A DNA stretch of 64,000 bases from Defluviimonas sp. SAOS-178_SWC (GCF_039830135.1 NZ_CP156081.1:730001-794000); one strand, 5' to 3'; numbered from the stretch's first letter, positions 1-9,019 are shown. The notes: a model not told the origin generated them from the letters alone. Made by a program: numbers and translations.

Positions 1-635
1 GTCAGCCGCCCGGTCGTGTAGAGGATCTTGTCGGCCGCGCTCACGCCTTCGCGGAACATGTAGCCGGCGATCTTGTCGACCGCATTGTGGCGCCCGACAT
101 CCTCCATGTAGACGAGCGGCCGGTCCTGCTGGCACAGAACCGTGCCGTGAATCGCGCCCGCTTCGAGGTAAAGCGACGGCGTGGTGTTGATCTCTCTCGC
201 CAGCGCGTAAAGCCAGCTGGTCCTGAGTTCGGCCCTGGGCAGCACCAAACCGTCGAGCCCTTCCATCATGTCGCCGAAAACCGTGCCGACGGCGCAGCCG
301 CTCGTCCGGGTCTTCTTCTTCACCTTCTCCTCGTAGGAGGTCTGGCGCTCGGTCCGGACGACGGCCGTCTCGATCTCCTCGTCGTAGTCGACGCCCGTCA
401 CCACGTCGTCGGCGCGCAGCATCCCCTGGTTCCGCAGGAATCCGACGGCGAGATAGTCGGGGTAATCCCCGATCGTCATCGCGGTCACGATCTCCTGCGA
501 ATTCAGATAGATCGTCAGGGGACGCTCCTCGACCACCGAAATCTCGGTCGCGGCCCCGGTCTGGTCGGTGCCGGTGACACGTCGGGTCAGCCTCGGGTCG
601 GCGGGGTGGGGAAGGATCGGCAGGGCAGGGGGCAT
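1..635 (-). CDS. fdhD: FdhD, formate dehydrogenase accessory sulfurtransferase (C-terminus cut by window edge)
   Basis: FdhD passes sulfur to the Mo/W-bis-MGD cofactor, which formate dehydrogenase needs for activity; it acts in the cytoplasm. Read from ATG 635-633 the frame stays open for 211 codons to the left edge, so the C-terminus is missing. Visible family features are the SGCAVGTVFG loop with Cys114 (one cysteine here, where E. coli has a CxxC) and the conserved VGRHNAVDKI at 181-190. It is divergent from the DUF2478 gene, 63 bp away. The tungstate transporter that follows suggests that it serves a tungsten or molybdenum formate dehydrogenase encoded outside the window. Confidence 0.93.
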   Translation of the reverse strand, partial: MPPALPILPHPADPRLTRRVTGTDQTGAATEISVVEERPLTIYLNSQEIVTAMTIGDYPDYLAVGFLRNQGMLRADDVVTGVDYDEEIETAVVRTERQTSYEEKVKKKTRTSGCAVGTVFGDMMEGLDGLVLPRAELRTSWLYALAREINTTPSLYLEAGAIHGTVLCQQDRPLVYMEDVGRHNAVDKIAGYMFREGVSAADKILYTTGRL

Positions 636-698
636 CGGGCGGCTTTCGGTTTCGCCCGGCATCTTGTATTCGGGGCGGGGCGGTTGCAAGGGGAAGCC

Positions 699-1205
699 AT
701 GCTCGGCTACGTCATCACGGAAGAACGGGGCAAGGCGGATGCTTGTCTGGCGGAGGTCGCGCACCGTCTCCATGCCGAAGGCATTGCCGTCGCCGGCGCC
801 GTGCAGGTCAATTCCGATCGCGGCCCGGCGCAGGCCTGCGACATGGACCTGCACGTGATCGGGCCGGGGCGGATCATCCGGATCAGCCAGAACCTCGGCG
901 CCCTTGCCAAGGGCTGCCGGCTCGATCCGGCGGGGCTCGAACAGGCGGTCGGGCTGGTTGAGGCGACGCTGGACACGGATCCACGCCCCCGACTTCTCAT
1001 CGTCAACAAGTTCGGCAAGCAGGAGATCGACGGCCGCGGCTTCCGCCCGGTGATCGGCCGGGCGCTTGCCGAAGGCATCGCGGTGCTGACCGCCATCAAT
1101 TCCGCGAGCCTGCCCGCCTTCCGCGCCTTCGCCGGAGGGATGGAGGAAGAGATCACGCTCGATCCCGAGGCGATCCTGGGCTGGTGTCGGTACGCGGTTC
1201 GGTGA
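699..1205 (+). CDS. DUF2478 family protein of Mo/W clusters
   Basis: A 168-residue cytoplasmic protein starting MLGYVITEERGKAD, with no signal peptide or membrane segment. The sequence (CDMDLHVIGPG near the middle, LIVNKFGKQEIDGRGFR in the second half) matches the DUF2478 family, which is often found beside molybdate uptake or molybdoenzyme genes; its biochemical role is not established. I chose ATG 699 rather than the longer open frame from 87 because the longer frame would lie antisense over fdhD and because conservation starts at this Met. It lies between fdhD and tupBCA on the tup strand, 132 bp before tupB, which suggests a role in Mo/W handling. Confidence 0.8.
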   Translation: MLGYVITEERGKADACLAEVAHRLHAEGIAVAGAVQVNSDRGPAQACDMDLHVIGPGRIIRISQNLGALAKGCRLDPAGLEQAVGLVEATLDTDPRPRLLIVNKFGKQEIDGRGFRPVIGRALAEGIAVLTAINSASLPAFRAFAGGMEEEITLDPEAILGWCRYAVR

Positions 1206-1245
1206 CGCAACACTCTTCCGCTGAAGGCGGGATGCCACACGAAAT

Positions 1246-1279
1246 GGACAAAATGTCCGCTCCGTTGGTCATATTGTCC
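1246..1279 (+). promoter_or_regulatory. Tandem 13-bp palindromic operator upstream of tupBCA
   Basis: Two copies of a GGWCAWAWTGTCC element occur at 1246-1258 (GGACAAAATGTCC, perfect 5-3-5 palindrome) and 1267-1279 (GGTCATATTGTCC). They differ at three A/T positions and their centres are 21 bp apart, about two helical turns. Together the region 1242-1283 forms a 17-bp inverted repeat with 15 matches. It sits 58-92 bp before the tupB start, as expected of a repressor operator. The elements do not look like the E. coli ModE box. No regulator gene lies next to them in the window. Confidence 0.6.
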
Positions 1280-1337
1280 ATTTCCACCGCGACCTCGTCC
1301 TCATATGGATGGCCGGGCGCGAAGGAACGGGCAGGAA

Positions 1338-2042
1338 ATGAACGATATCTATCAAGGCCTTTCCCAGGCGGCGCGCCTTGTCGTGACGCTCGACGCCGGC
1401 CTTGTGGAGATCACGCTCCGCTCGCTTCAGGTCACGGTGTCGGCGACGATCATCGCCTCGGCGATCGGCCTGCCGCTGGGTGCCTGGATCGCGGTCAACC
1501 GGTTCTGGCTCCGCCGCTACGTCATCGCGCTTCTCAACGCGCTCATGGGGCTGCCGCCGGTCGTTGTCGGACTCATGGTCTATGTGGTCCTCTCGCGGGC
1601 CGGCCCGCTCGGCGTGCTCGGGCTTCTCTTCACCCCGACCGCGATGATCATCGCGCAGGTGATCATCATCACCCCGATCATCGCCTCGATCTCGCATCAG
1701 GCGATAAGGGAGCTCTGGGCCGACTACCATGACCTTCTGATCTCGCTCCATGCCAGCCGAGGGCAGCGAATCGCGACGCTCCTCTGGGACGGGCGGCGGG
1801 CCTTGATGACCGCGGCGCTCGCCGGCTTCGGGCGCGCGATCGGCGAGGTCGGTGCGATCATGATCGTCGGTGGCAATATCGACCATGCAACGCGGGTGCT
1901 GACGACGGCCATCGCGCTTGAAACGGGCAAGGGTGACTTCGCGCTGGCCCTCGCGCTCGGCTTCGTCCTGATCGCGCTCGCCATCGCCGTGAACCTCGCG
2001 CTGCATATCCTGTCGGGCACCGAAAGGGGCAGCCGATGGTAA
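1338..2042 (+). CDS. tupB: Tungstate ABC transporter permease TupB
   Basis: Inner-membrane permease of the tungstate importer, 234 residues, with about five hydrophobic segments. The loop GFGRAIGEVGAIMIVGGN near residues 165-182 is the permease EAA-type loop that contacts the ATPase and is typical of the TupB/ModB group. ATG 1338 (MNDIYQGL) follows GGCAGGAA; an in-frame ATG at 1305 would add 11 charged residues and has a poorer ribosome site. The gene overlaps tupC by 7 bp, so the operon is tightly coupled. The order B-C-A, with the binding protein last, is unusual; binding-protein-first is more common. Confidence 0.9.
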   Translation: MNDIYQGLSQAARLVVTLDAGLVEITLRSLQVTVSATIIASAIGLPLGAWIAVNRFWLRRYVIALLNALMGLPPVVVGLMVYVVLSRAGPLGVLGLLFTPTAMIIAQVIIITPIIASISHQAIRELWADYHDLLISLHASRGQRIATLLWDGRRALMTAALAGFGRAIGEVGAIMIVGGNIDHATRVLTTAIALETGKGDFALALALGFVLIALAIAVNLALHILSGTERGSRW

Positions 2043-2752
2043 GCCCGATCCTGCCCCTGACCCTTGACCGGGTCGAGCTGCGGCGCGGCGGCAAGCGCAT
2101 CCTCGGCCCGGTCTCGCTGACCCTCGACGGCGACGGGATCACCATCGTTCTCGGCCCGAACGGCAGCGGCAAGACCTCGCTCCTCAGGACGATGCACGGG
2201 TTGGAGTGGATCAACGCCGGCAAGGCCCGCTGGAACGGCGACCCGGACCGCGTCCGCGCGCGGCAGGCCTTCGTCTTCCAGACCCCGGCCCTGATGCGTC
2301 GTTCGGTTCTCGATTGCATCGCCTATCCGTTGCGGCTCGACGGTATCGACCGGCGGCGCGCCCGCGACCGCGCGGCCGAACTCGCCGCCTCGGTCGGGCT
2401 CACCGCGAGGTGCGATGTGCCGGCCAATGTCCTTTCCGGCGGCGAGCGGCAGAAGATGGCGCTGGCCCGGGCCCTGATCCGCGCGCCCGAAGTGCTCTTC
2501 CTCGATGAACCCTGCGCCAATCTCGACATGCATTCGATGGCCGAGATCGAGGCGATCCTGACCCGCACCCGCGATGCCGGCACGCGGATCGTGATGTCGA
2601 CACACAACATCGGACAGGCCCGCCGCCTCGCCGATGACATCCTCTTCCTCCACGACGGCCGGGTCATTGAGACCGGCCGCGGTGACGCGTTCTTTTCCGG
2701 GCCCGGAACGCCGGAGGCAACGGCCCATATCAACGGAGACCTTCTGCCATGA
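2036..2752 (+). CDS. tupC: Tungstate ABC transporter ATP-binding protein TupC
   Basis: ATPase subunit of 238 residues that powers tungstate import with TupB and TupA. Walker A GPNGSGKT is at 40-47, the ABC signature LSGGERQ at 133-139, and Walker B LFLDEP at 154-159, with a downstream H-loop in STHNIGQ. There is no C-terminal mop-type regulatory domain, which separates it from ModC and fits the shorter TupC subunits. Start ATG 2036 overlaps the end of tupB and the stop overlaps the tupA start (ATGA), which points to translational coupling across the operon. Confidence 0.92.
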   Translation: MVSPILPLTLDRVELRRGGKRILGPVSLTLDGDGITIVLGPNGSGKTSLLRTMHGLEWINAGKARWNGDPDRVRARQAFVFQTPALMRRSVLDCIAYPLRLDGIDRRRARDRAAELAASVGLTARCDVPANVLSGGERQKMALARALIRAPEVLFLDEPCANLDMHSMAEIEAILTRTRDAGTRIVMSTHNIGQARRLADDILFLHDGRVIETGRGDAFFSGPGTPEATAHINGDLLP

Positions 2753-3552
2753 GACTCAATACACTGCTTTCGGCATGCTCAGCCGTCTGGCTGGCCACCG
2801 TCGCCGGCGCCGAGGAGATGAAGATGGCTGTGACCACCTCCTTCGCGAATTCCGGTCTGGCCGAGATCCTGCTGCCGCAGATCGAGAAGGACACCGGCAT
2901 CACGGTCGAGCTTCTCGTCGTCGGCACCGGCCAGGCACTGAAGCTTGGCGCGGCCGGCGATGTCGATGCAGTCCTCGTCCATGCCCGCGCCGCCGAGGAG
3001 AAGTTCATCGCCGATGGCGAGGCCACGCACCGGCGCGAGATCATGTATAACGACTTCATCGTCGTCGGCCCGTCCGGCGATCCGGCCGGGGCGAAGGCCG
3101 CGACCAAGGCGAGCGAGGCTTTCGCCTCCATTGCCAACGCCCAGGCACCTTTCGTCAGCCGTGGCGACGACAGCGGCACCCATAAGGCCGAACTTGCGAT
3201 CTGGGCCGCCGCCGGCGTTGCGCCCGAAGGCGACTGGTACAAGGCTGTCGGTCAGGGCATGGGCGCGGCGCTGAATACCGCGGCCGGGATGAACGCCTAT
3301 ATCTTCGCCGACCGGGCGAGCTGGCTGAACTTCGGCAACAAGGCCGATCTCGCGCTGCTTTTCGAAGGCGACCCCGCGCTCTTCAACCAGTATGCCTATC
3401 TGCCGGTGAACCCCGAAAAGCATCCGCATGTGAAGGCCGATGCCGCGAAGGCGCTCGAGGAGTGGCTGACCAGCGACACCGCCAAGGCGCTGATCGAGGG
3501 CTACACGATCGCCGGCCAGCAGCTTTTCACCTTCAACGCCCAGCCGATGTGA
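2749..3552 (+). CDS. tupA: Tungstate-binding periplasmic protein TupA
   Basis: Periplasmic substrate-binding protein of 267 residues with an N-terminal signal peptide (cleavage likely after AGA, near residue 21). After processing the sequence begins with the oxyanion-binding segment VTTSFANSG, followed by VGTGQALKLGAAGDVDAVLVHA and SRGDDSGTH, all characteristic of TupA and distinct from ModA and WtpA. This is the best evidence in the operon that tungstate, rather than molybdate, is the preferred substrate. Last gene of tupBCA; a GC-rich hairpin follows at 3559-3583. Confidence 0.92.
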   Translation: MRLNTLLSACSAVWLATVAGAEEMKMAVTTSFANSGLAEILLPQIEKDTGITVELLVVGTGQALKLGAAGDVDAVLVHARAAEEKFIADGEATHRREIMYNDFIVVGPSGDPAGAKAATKASEAFASIANAQAPFVSRGDDSGTHKAELAIWAAAGVAPEGDWYKAVGQGMGAALNTAAGMNAYIFADRASWLNFGNKADLALLFEGDPALFNQYAYLPVNPEKHPHVKADAAKALEEWLTSDTAKALIEGYTIAGQQLFTFNAQPM

Positions 3553-3558
3553 TTGCCC

Positions 3559-3583
3559 GCCGGCCCGCCTCGGGCGGGCCGGC
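3559..3583. terminator. GC hairpin between convergent tupA and lrp
   Basis: A perfect 11-bp stem (GCCGGCCCGCC at 3559-3569 pairing with 3573-3583) with a TCG loop lies in the 35-bp gap between the convergent tupA and the Lrp gene. There is no clear T-run on either side, so it may be a weak or factor-dependent bidirectional terminator. Confidence 0.5.
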
Positions 3584-3587
3584 CCCG

Positions 3588-4058
3588 TCAGCCATCGAGG
3601 CTGACGCCAAGCCCGACCTTCACCCGGTCCATCACGATCGAGGTCTTGAACTTGCTGACCTCCGGCGTGCCGAAAAAGTTTTCCTCGGTGAAGGCCTGAT
3701 ATTCCTGGATGTCGCGTACGACGAGGATCAGGGTGAAATCCGCCTCGCCGGTCGTGTAGTAGCATTGCTGCACCAGCGGTGAGGCGCGCATCCGCCGCTT
3801 GAAACTGTCGAGCACGCCAAGATTTTCCCGCTCCATCGTCACCTCGACAATGATGGTCATCGCCCGCCCGGCCGCGCCGGGTGCGACGACGGCGATCTCG
3901 GTTTCGATCACGCCGGTATCGCGCAGCTTCTTCACCCGCTTCTGCACGGCAGCGGGCGAGAGGCCGAGCCGGTCGGAAAGCTGTTCCGCCGTCTGGCGGC
4001 AATTCTCCTGCAAGAGGCCGAGAAGCCTGAGGTCGAAGGCATCGAGGTCGGTGGGCAT
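3588..4058 (-). CDS. Lrp/AsnC family transcriptional regulator
   Basis: DNA-binding regulator of 156 residues. The N-terminal helix-turn-helix covers roughly 4-60 (DLDAFDLRLLGLLQENCRQ, then LSPAAVQKRVKKLRDTGVI), and a C-terminal RAM/AsnC ligand domain follows (CYYTTGEADFTLILVVRD). The start MPTDLDAFD at 4058 was preferred over the open extension to 4163 because Lrp proteins normally begin just before this helix. It is transcribed away from dpaL across a 174-bp gap, the usual arrangement for a local amino-acid-responsive controller, so it probably regulates the dpaL operon. Confidence 0.9.
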   Translation of the reverse strand: MPTDLDAFDLRLLGLLQENCRQTAEQLSDRLGLSPAAVQKRVKKLRDTGVIETEIAVVAPGAAGRAMTIIVEVTMERENLGVLDSFKRRMRASPLVQQCYYTTGEADFTLILVVRDIQEYQAFTEENFFGTPEVSKFKTSIVMDRVKVGLGVSLDG

Positions 4059-4232
4059 GGGGGCATCTCCGCAGGCAATCTGATCGAGCTTGCGCCCCTC
4101 TGGCAGAAATTGCACCCCCGGAGGCCGATCTTCGGTGAATTTCGTAACACTCTTGCCATTCAATGACCAAAATCAGACGCCAGCCCGCGCTATGTCTTGC
4201 CGGAGCGATCAAGAACGATGAGGTGACGCGCG

Positions 4233-5420
4233 ATGACCCGGCTGGACCCTGCCCGAATGCGGCACGTCAACCGACCCGCCAAAGGCGGTGCCGCCCATGC
4301 AACGGTGCTGAGCCCGGATGACTTCGCCCGGGCCGTGGCCGAGATCACCGCCTGGCCCGGCTACGCACCGACGCCGCTTTACCGCCTCGACGCGCTGGCC
4401 GGGTCGCTCGGGATCGGCGGGGTTCTCTACAAGAACGAGGGGCCGCGCTTCGGGCTTGGCAGCTTCAAGGCGCTCGGCGGCGCCTATGCGGCGGCGCGGC
4501 TCCTCTCCCGCGAACTTTCCAAACGGCTCGGGCGCGATATCACGCCGGCCGATCTGCGTTCGGGTGCATTGGCGTCCGACGCGGCGAAGATCACCCTCGC
4601 CTCTGCCACCGACGGCAATCACGGCCGCTCTCTCGCCTGGGGCGCGCGGATGTTCGGCGCGCCATGCCGGATCTATGTCCACCGCGATGTGAGCCCCGGC
4701 CGGATCGCGGCGATGGAGGGCTACGGGGCGACCGTGACGGTCGTCGACGGCGACTACGACGCCTCGGTCCGCCGAACGCGGGAGGATGCCGACGCGAATG
4801 GCTGGTTCGTCGTCTCCGACACCTCGTGGGAGGGCTACACCGACCCGCCGCGCGACGTGATGGCGGGCTACGGCGTCATGGCGCGCGAGATCGCGGATGC
4901 GCTAGCCACGCCGCCCAGCCATGTCCTTCTGCAAGGTGGCGTCGGCGGACTTGCCGCCGCCATCGCCGCCGCGTTCCGCCAGCATTGGGGCGCGAACGCC
5001 CCCCGCGTCGTGATCGTGGAACCCGACCTCGCCCCTTGCCTTTTCGCAAGTGCCCGCGCCGGTGCCGCGACTCCGGTGGAGATCCATGAGGAAACCGTGA
5101 TGGCCGGCCTCTCCTGCGGCGAACCCTCCGCGCTCGCCTGGGAGATCCTCGCCGAAGAGGCGCGCGATTTCGTCACCATCCCCGACGACTTCGTCGGCCC
5201 CACGATGCGGCTTCTGGCAAGGCCCGAAGGCGGGGACGCCGCCATCGCGGCAGGTGAATCCGCGGTTGCCGGCCTTGCCGCGCTGATCGCCGCAGCCGGT
5301 GATGCCGACTGGCAGGGCAAGCTCGACCTCGGCCCCGACAGCGTCGCCCTGGTGATCGGTTCCGAAGGCGTCACCGACCGGGCGATCTACGCCCGGATCA
5401 TGGCCGGGGCGGCGCGATGA
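4233..5420 (+). CDS. dpaL: Diaminopropionate ammonia-lyase
   Basis: PLP-dependent lyase of fold type II, 395 residues, expected to convert 2,3-diaminopropionate to pyruvate and two ammonia molecules in the cytoplasm. The family N-terminus HVNRPAKGG (11-19) is present, the PLP lysine is Lys79 in FGLGSFKALGGAYA, and the phosphate-binding glycine loop is QGGVGGLAAA. Length is close to E. coli YgeX/DpaL. A GAGGTG ribosome site precedes ATG 4233. The stop overlaps the start of the M24 hydrolase (ATGA). A related serine/threonine dehydratase activity cannot be excluded from sequence alone. Confidence 0.85.
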   Translation: MTRLDPARMRHVNRPAKGGAAHATVLSPDDFARAVAEITAWPGYAPTPLYRLDALAGSLGIGGVLYKNEGPRFGLGSFKALGGAYAAARLLSRELSKRLGRDITPADLRSGALASDAAKITLASATDGNHGRSLAWGARMFGAPCRIYVHRDVSPGRIAAMEGYGATVTVVDGDYDASVRRTREDADANGWFVVSDTSWEGYTDPPRDVMAGYGVMAREIADALATPPSHVLLQGGVGGLAAAIAAAFRQHWGANAPRVVIVEPDLAPCLFASARAGAATPVEIHEETVMAGLSCGEPSALAWEILAEEARDFVTIPDDFVGPTMRLLARPEGGDAAIAAGESAVAGLAALIAAAGDADWQGKLDLGPDSVALVIGSEGVTDRAIYARIMAGAAR

Positions 5421-6583
5421 CCGTCCCGGCGCGGGGCTTTCCGGTTGCGGAATACGCGGGTCGCCTTGCACGGGCGCAGGCTCTCATGGCCGGGGCCGGC
5501 CTCGCCGGGATACTGCTGACCACCGAGGCGGAGATCCGCTATTTCAGCGGTTTCCAGACGCTATTCTGGCAAAGTCCGACACGGCCGTGGTTCCTGTTCG
5601 TGCCGACCGAGGGCAAGCCCGTTGCGGTGATCCCCGAGATCGGCGCCGATTTGATGCGCCGGACCTGGATCGAGGACATCCGCACCTGGCCGGCGCCGCA
5701 GCCGGGCGACGACGGGATCAGCCTGCTCATCGATCTGTTGGCGCCCCATGCCCGTCGGGGTGCGCGAATCGGCCTGCTGAAAGGGCATGAGACGCACTTG
5801 CGGATGCCGCTTGCCGACTACGAACGGCTGATCGCGGGCCTGCCGGGCCTCGGCATCGTGGATGCGACGGGGATCGTCCGCGCCCTTCGCATGGTCAAGT
5901 CGCCCGCCGAAATCGAGAAGATCGCGCATATCTGCGGTGTCGCGTCCCGCACCTTCGCCCGGGTTCCCGAATTCGCGACCGAAGGCCGGCCGCTTGACGA
6001 GGTCTTCCGCGCCTTCCGCCGCACCTGCCTCGACGAAGGTGCCGACGACGTGCCCTACCTTGTCGGCGGCGCCGATCAGGGCGGCTATCACGACGTGATC
6101 TCACCCCCCGTTGCGCGACCCCTGCGCGCGGGCGACGTGCTGATGCTCGACACCGGTTCGGTCTTCGACGGCTATTTCTGCGACTTCGACCGCAACTGGG
6201 CGATCGGCCCCGCCTCCGACGCCGCGCGCCGCGCCCACGAAGTGCTCTACCGAGCGACCGAGGCGGGGATGGCGGCCGCCCGGCCCGGCGCCACCAGCCG
6301 CGATCTTTTCGCCGCAATGCGCGCCGTCATCGCCGAATACGACACCGGCCCCGGCGATGTCGGGCGGCTCGGACACGGGCTCGGCATGCAACTGACCGAG
6401 TGGCCGTCGCATGCCGCTTTCGACGAAACGGTGCTGGAAGAGAACATGGTTCTGACGCTGGAGCCGTCCTTGAGCTATGGCGACGGCCGGATCATGGTGC
6501 ACGAGGAGAACATCGTCGTGACCTCCGGCGCCCCCCGGCTTCTGTCCGCGCGCGCGTCGGCGGAGCTGCCGGTCATCCGCTGA
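5417..6583 (+). CDS. M24 family metallohydrolase (Xaa-Pro peptidase / ectoine-hydrolase-like)
   Basis: A 388-residue cytoplasmic pita-bread metalloenzyme. An N-terminal creatinase-type domain (about 1-160) precedes the catalytic domain. Likely metal ligands are the two Asp in LDTGSVFDGYFCDFDRN, His in GHGLGMQLTE, Glu in TLEPSL and Glu in VHEENIVV. The family includes Xaa-Pro peptidases, creatinase and ectoine hydrolase DoeA/EutD, so the substrate is not fixed by sequence. Its ATGA overlap with dpaL and the racemase-family gene 8 bp downstream suggest that it releases a diaminopropionate-like product from an amide or cyclic amidine. Confidence 0.8.
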   Translation: MTVPARGFPVAEYAGRLARAQALMAGAGLAGILLTTEAEIRYFSGFQTLFWQSPTRPWFLFVPTEGKPVAVIPEIGADLMRRTWIEDIRTWPAPQPGDDGISLLIDLLAPHARRGARIGLLKGHETHLRMPLADYERLIAGLPGLGIVDATGIVRALRMVKSPAEIEKIAHICGVASRTFARVPEFATEGRPLDEVFRAFRRTCLDEGADDVPYLVGGADQGGYHDVISPPVARPLRAGDVLMLDTGSVFDGYFCDFDRNWAIGPASDAARRAHEVLYRATEAGMAAARPGATSRDLFAAMRAVIAEYDTGPGDVGRLGHGLGMQLTEWPSHAAFDETVLEENMVLTLEPSLSYGDGRIMVHEENIVVTSGAPRLLSARASAELPVIR

Positions 6584-6591
6584 GGGGCGTC

Positions 6592-7335
6592 ATGAAACTG
6601 CCGTTCGATACGGATGCGGGGATGGGCCGGCGCGCCACGTTCGGCCTCATCGTCCTGCCTGCCGACGAAACGCTGGAGAATGAGCTGCGCGCCATCCTGC
6701 CGCGCGATGGCGTGGCGCTCTATCACAGCCGGATCGCGATGCCGCCCAAGGTGACGCCCGAAACCCTCGCCGCGATGGAACGGGCCCTGCCGGCGGCGGT
6801 GTCGACTCTGCCCGAGATCGACTTCGACGTGATCGGCTATGGCTGCACGTCCGGCGCCACCGTGATCGGGCCCGAGGGGGTCGCGCGGGCAGTGCAATCA
6901 GTTCGGCCAGGGGCGCAAGTCGCCGACCCGGTCAGCGCGGTGATGGCGGCTGCGCGCCACCTTGGTGCCCGCCGGATCGGCTTCGTGTCGCCCTATGTCG
7001 AAAGCGTCTCGGCCGCGATGCGGCGGCTTCTGGAAGCGAACGGCTTCGAGATCGCCGGCTTCGGCTCCTTCATGGAAAGTGACGACCGCGTCGTGGCGCG
7101 GATCACGCCCGAGGCGACGCTCGCCGCCATCGAAAAGGTCGCCGCGATGGCGCCCGCGGACGCGGTCTTCGTTTCCTGCACCAACCTCCGGGTCGCCGGC
7201 ATCGCCGAGGAAGCGGAGCGACGGATCGGCCGACCGGTTCTCTCCTCGAACCTCGCGCTTGCGTGGCAGATGATGCGCGCGGCCGGCATCCGCTCCGACA
7301 CCGCGCCGCGGATCGCGCTCTTCAGCCCGGAATGA
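6592..7335 (+). CDS. Asp/Glu racemase superfamily protein (maleate isomerase / EutA-like)
   Basis: A 247-residue cytoplasmic protein of the Asp/Glu racemase, maleate cis-trans isomerase and arylmalonate decarboxylase superfamily. The two catalytic cysteines expected of this fold are Cys85 in GYGCTSGAT and Cys196 in VSCTNLR. EutA of ectoine/hydroxyectoine clusters belongs to the same group. It follows the M24 gene by 8 bp and is probably in the same operon. The 3' end overlaps the convergent adenine deaminase gene by 14 bp. The exact reaction (racemisation, isomerisation or decarboxylation) is not determinable here. Confidence 0.8.
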   Translation: MKLPFDTDAGMGRRATFGLIVLPADETLENELRAILPRDGVALYHSRIAMPPKVTPETLAAMERALPAAVSTLPEIDFDVIGYGCTSGATVIGPEGVARAVQSVRPGAQVADPVSAVMAAARHLGARRIGFVSPYVESVSAAMRRLLEANGFEIAGFGSFMESDDRVVARITPEATLAAIEKVAAMAPADAVFVSCTNLRVAGIAEEAERRIGRPVLSSNLALAWQMMRAAGIRSDTAPRIALFSPE

Positions 7336-9019
7336 TCTCGAACCTCTCGACGTCCACCATGCCCCGGTCGGTGATCTTCAACGCCGGGATCACCGGCAGG
7401 GCGAGGAAGGCGAGTTGCAGGAACGGCTCCTCCAGCGTCACGCCAAGGCTTCGGGCCGCGGCGCGCAGGGTCACCAGCCGGTCGCGCACGATCTCGAACG
7501 GCTCAAGGCTCATCAGCCCCGCGACCGGCAGGGCCAGTTCAGCCAGCACCTCGCCGCCTTTCGCGACGACGAAGCCGCCCTCGATCTCCGACAACCGGTT
7601 CGCCGCCAGCGCCATGTCGGCATAGTCGGCCCCTACGACGGCGATGTTGTGGTGATCGTGGCAGACGGTCGAGGCGATGGCGCCGGCCTTGATCCCGAAC
7701 CCCTTGACGAATCCGGTGGCGATGTTGCCGTTCTTGCCGTGCCGCTCTACCACCGCGATGCGCATCAGGTCGCGGTCGGGATCGGGACGTTTATCGCCGA
7801 CGACGATGGCGATGTCTTCGCGCAGATGTTCGGTGATGATCTTGCCTTCGAGGATGCCGATGACATCCGTCTCCGCCCGGTTGGCGCGGGCGCGGAAATC
7901 CTCCGGCCGCACACGCGGCGCCTTCACGGACTGCCGCCCGACCGGCGGGATCACCCTGCGCGCCGCGAAAGCGCCGGCGTCCACCCGTTTCCCGGCACAG
8001 AGCACGAGTTGCGCATGGCAGCCCTCCAGGCTGTCCACCGCGACGATGTCGGCCCGCTTGCCCGGCGCGATCTGGCCGCGATCCTTCAGCCCGAAGGCCT
8101 CCGCCCCCGACAGCGACGCCGCCCGATAGGCGGCAAGCGGTGAGGTGCCGAGCGCGATCAGCCGGCGGATCATGTAGTCGAGATGACCATGCTCTGCGAT
8201 GTCGAGGGGATTCCGGTCGTCGGTACAAAGGCACATATAGGCCGACACCGCCTCGGTCAGAACCGGCTGCAATGCGTCGAGATCCTTGGAGACGGAGCCT
8301 TCGCGGATGAGGATCCGCATTCCCTTGCGAAGCTTCTCCAGCGCCTCCCTGGCGGTCGTCGCCTCGTGCTCGGTGCGGATGCCGGCGGCGATATAGGCGT
8401 TGAGGTCACGGCCCGAAAGCTGCGGAGAGTGGCCGTCGACATGGCCGCCCTCGAAGAGCCTGAGCTTCGCCATCGCGCCGGGATCGCGGTGGATCACGCC
8501 GGGATAGTTCATGAACTCGGCCAGCCCGATCCCGGTCTCGTGCCCCATCACCTTCGCCAGATCCTCGGCGTCGATCCGGGCGCCCGCCGTCTCCATCTCG
8601 GTCGAGGGCACGCAGGAGGAGAGCTGGACCCGGATATCCATGACCGTATGGCTTGCCGCCTCCTGGAAATAGCGGATGCCGTCCAGCCCGATGACATTGG
8701 CGATCTCGTGCGGATCGCAGATCGCCGTGGTGACGCCGCGCGGTGCGACACAGCGGTCGAACTCGTAGGGCGTGACAAGCGAGCTTTCGATATGCAGGTG
8801 CGTGTCGATGAAGCCGGGGACAAGCGTTAGGCCCGTGACGTCGATCACCTCGCGCCCCTCGTAATCGGCGCCGATGCCGACGATCGTGTCTTTGCAGGCC
8901 GCGACGTCGCCGTCGATCATCGCGCCCGTCACGACATCGAAAACGCGCCCCCCGCGCAGGACGAGGTCGGCAGGCTCATCCCCTCGTCCCTGGGCAATCC
9001 GCTGTTCCAGTTCCGCCAT
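7322..9019 (-). CDS. ade: Adenine deaminase
   Basis: Amidohydrolase of 565 residues that deaminates adenine to hypoxanthine in purine salvage. The metal-binding HLHIESS motif is present ([19 protein letters not shown]), followed by [15 protein letters not shown] and a C-terminal ADE-specific half with [12 protein letters not shown]. Length is near E. coli AdeC. The start was set at ATG 9019 (MAELEQRI); an in-frame extension to 9151 exists but would run over the start of the divergent MFS gene. Neighbours do not form an obvious purine operon, though the divergent MFS transporter could carry a purine. Confidence 0.9.
   Translation of the reverse strand: MAELEQRIAQGRGDEPADLVLRGGRVFDVVTGAMIDGDVAACKDTIVGIGADYEGREVIDVTGLTLVPGFIDTHLHIESSLVTPYEFDRCVAPRGVTTAICDPHEIANVIGLDGIRYFQEAASHTVMDIRVQLSSCVPSTEMETAGARIDAEDLAKVMGHETGIGLAEFMNYPGVIHRDPGAMAKLRLFEGGHVDGHSPQLSGRDLNAYIAAGIRTEHEATTAREALEKLRKGMRILIREGSVSKDLDALQPVLTEAVSAYMCLCTDDRNPLDIAEHGHLDYMIRRLIALGTSPLAAYRAASLSGAEAFGLKDRGQIAPGKRADIVAVDSLEGCHAQLVLCAGKRVDAGAFAARRVIPPVGRQSVKAPRVRPEDFRARANRAETDVIGILEGKIITEHLREDIAIVVGDKRPDPDRDLMRIAVVERHGKNGNIATGFVKGFGIKAGAIASTVCHDHHNIAVVGADYADMALAANRLSEIEGGFVVAKGGEVLAELALPVAGLMSLEPFEIVRDRLVTLRAAARSLGVTLEEPFLQLAFLALPVIPALKITDRGMVDVERFEIIPG

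Noticed and set aside
87..698. An upstream extension of the DUF2478 gene
   Set aside because: The extension is antisense to fdhD and not conserved in composition; the family begins at the Met at 699.
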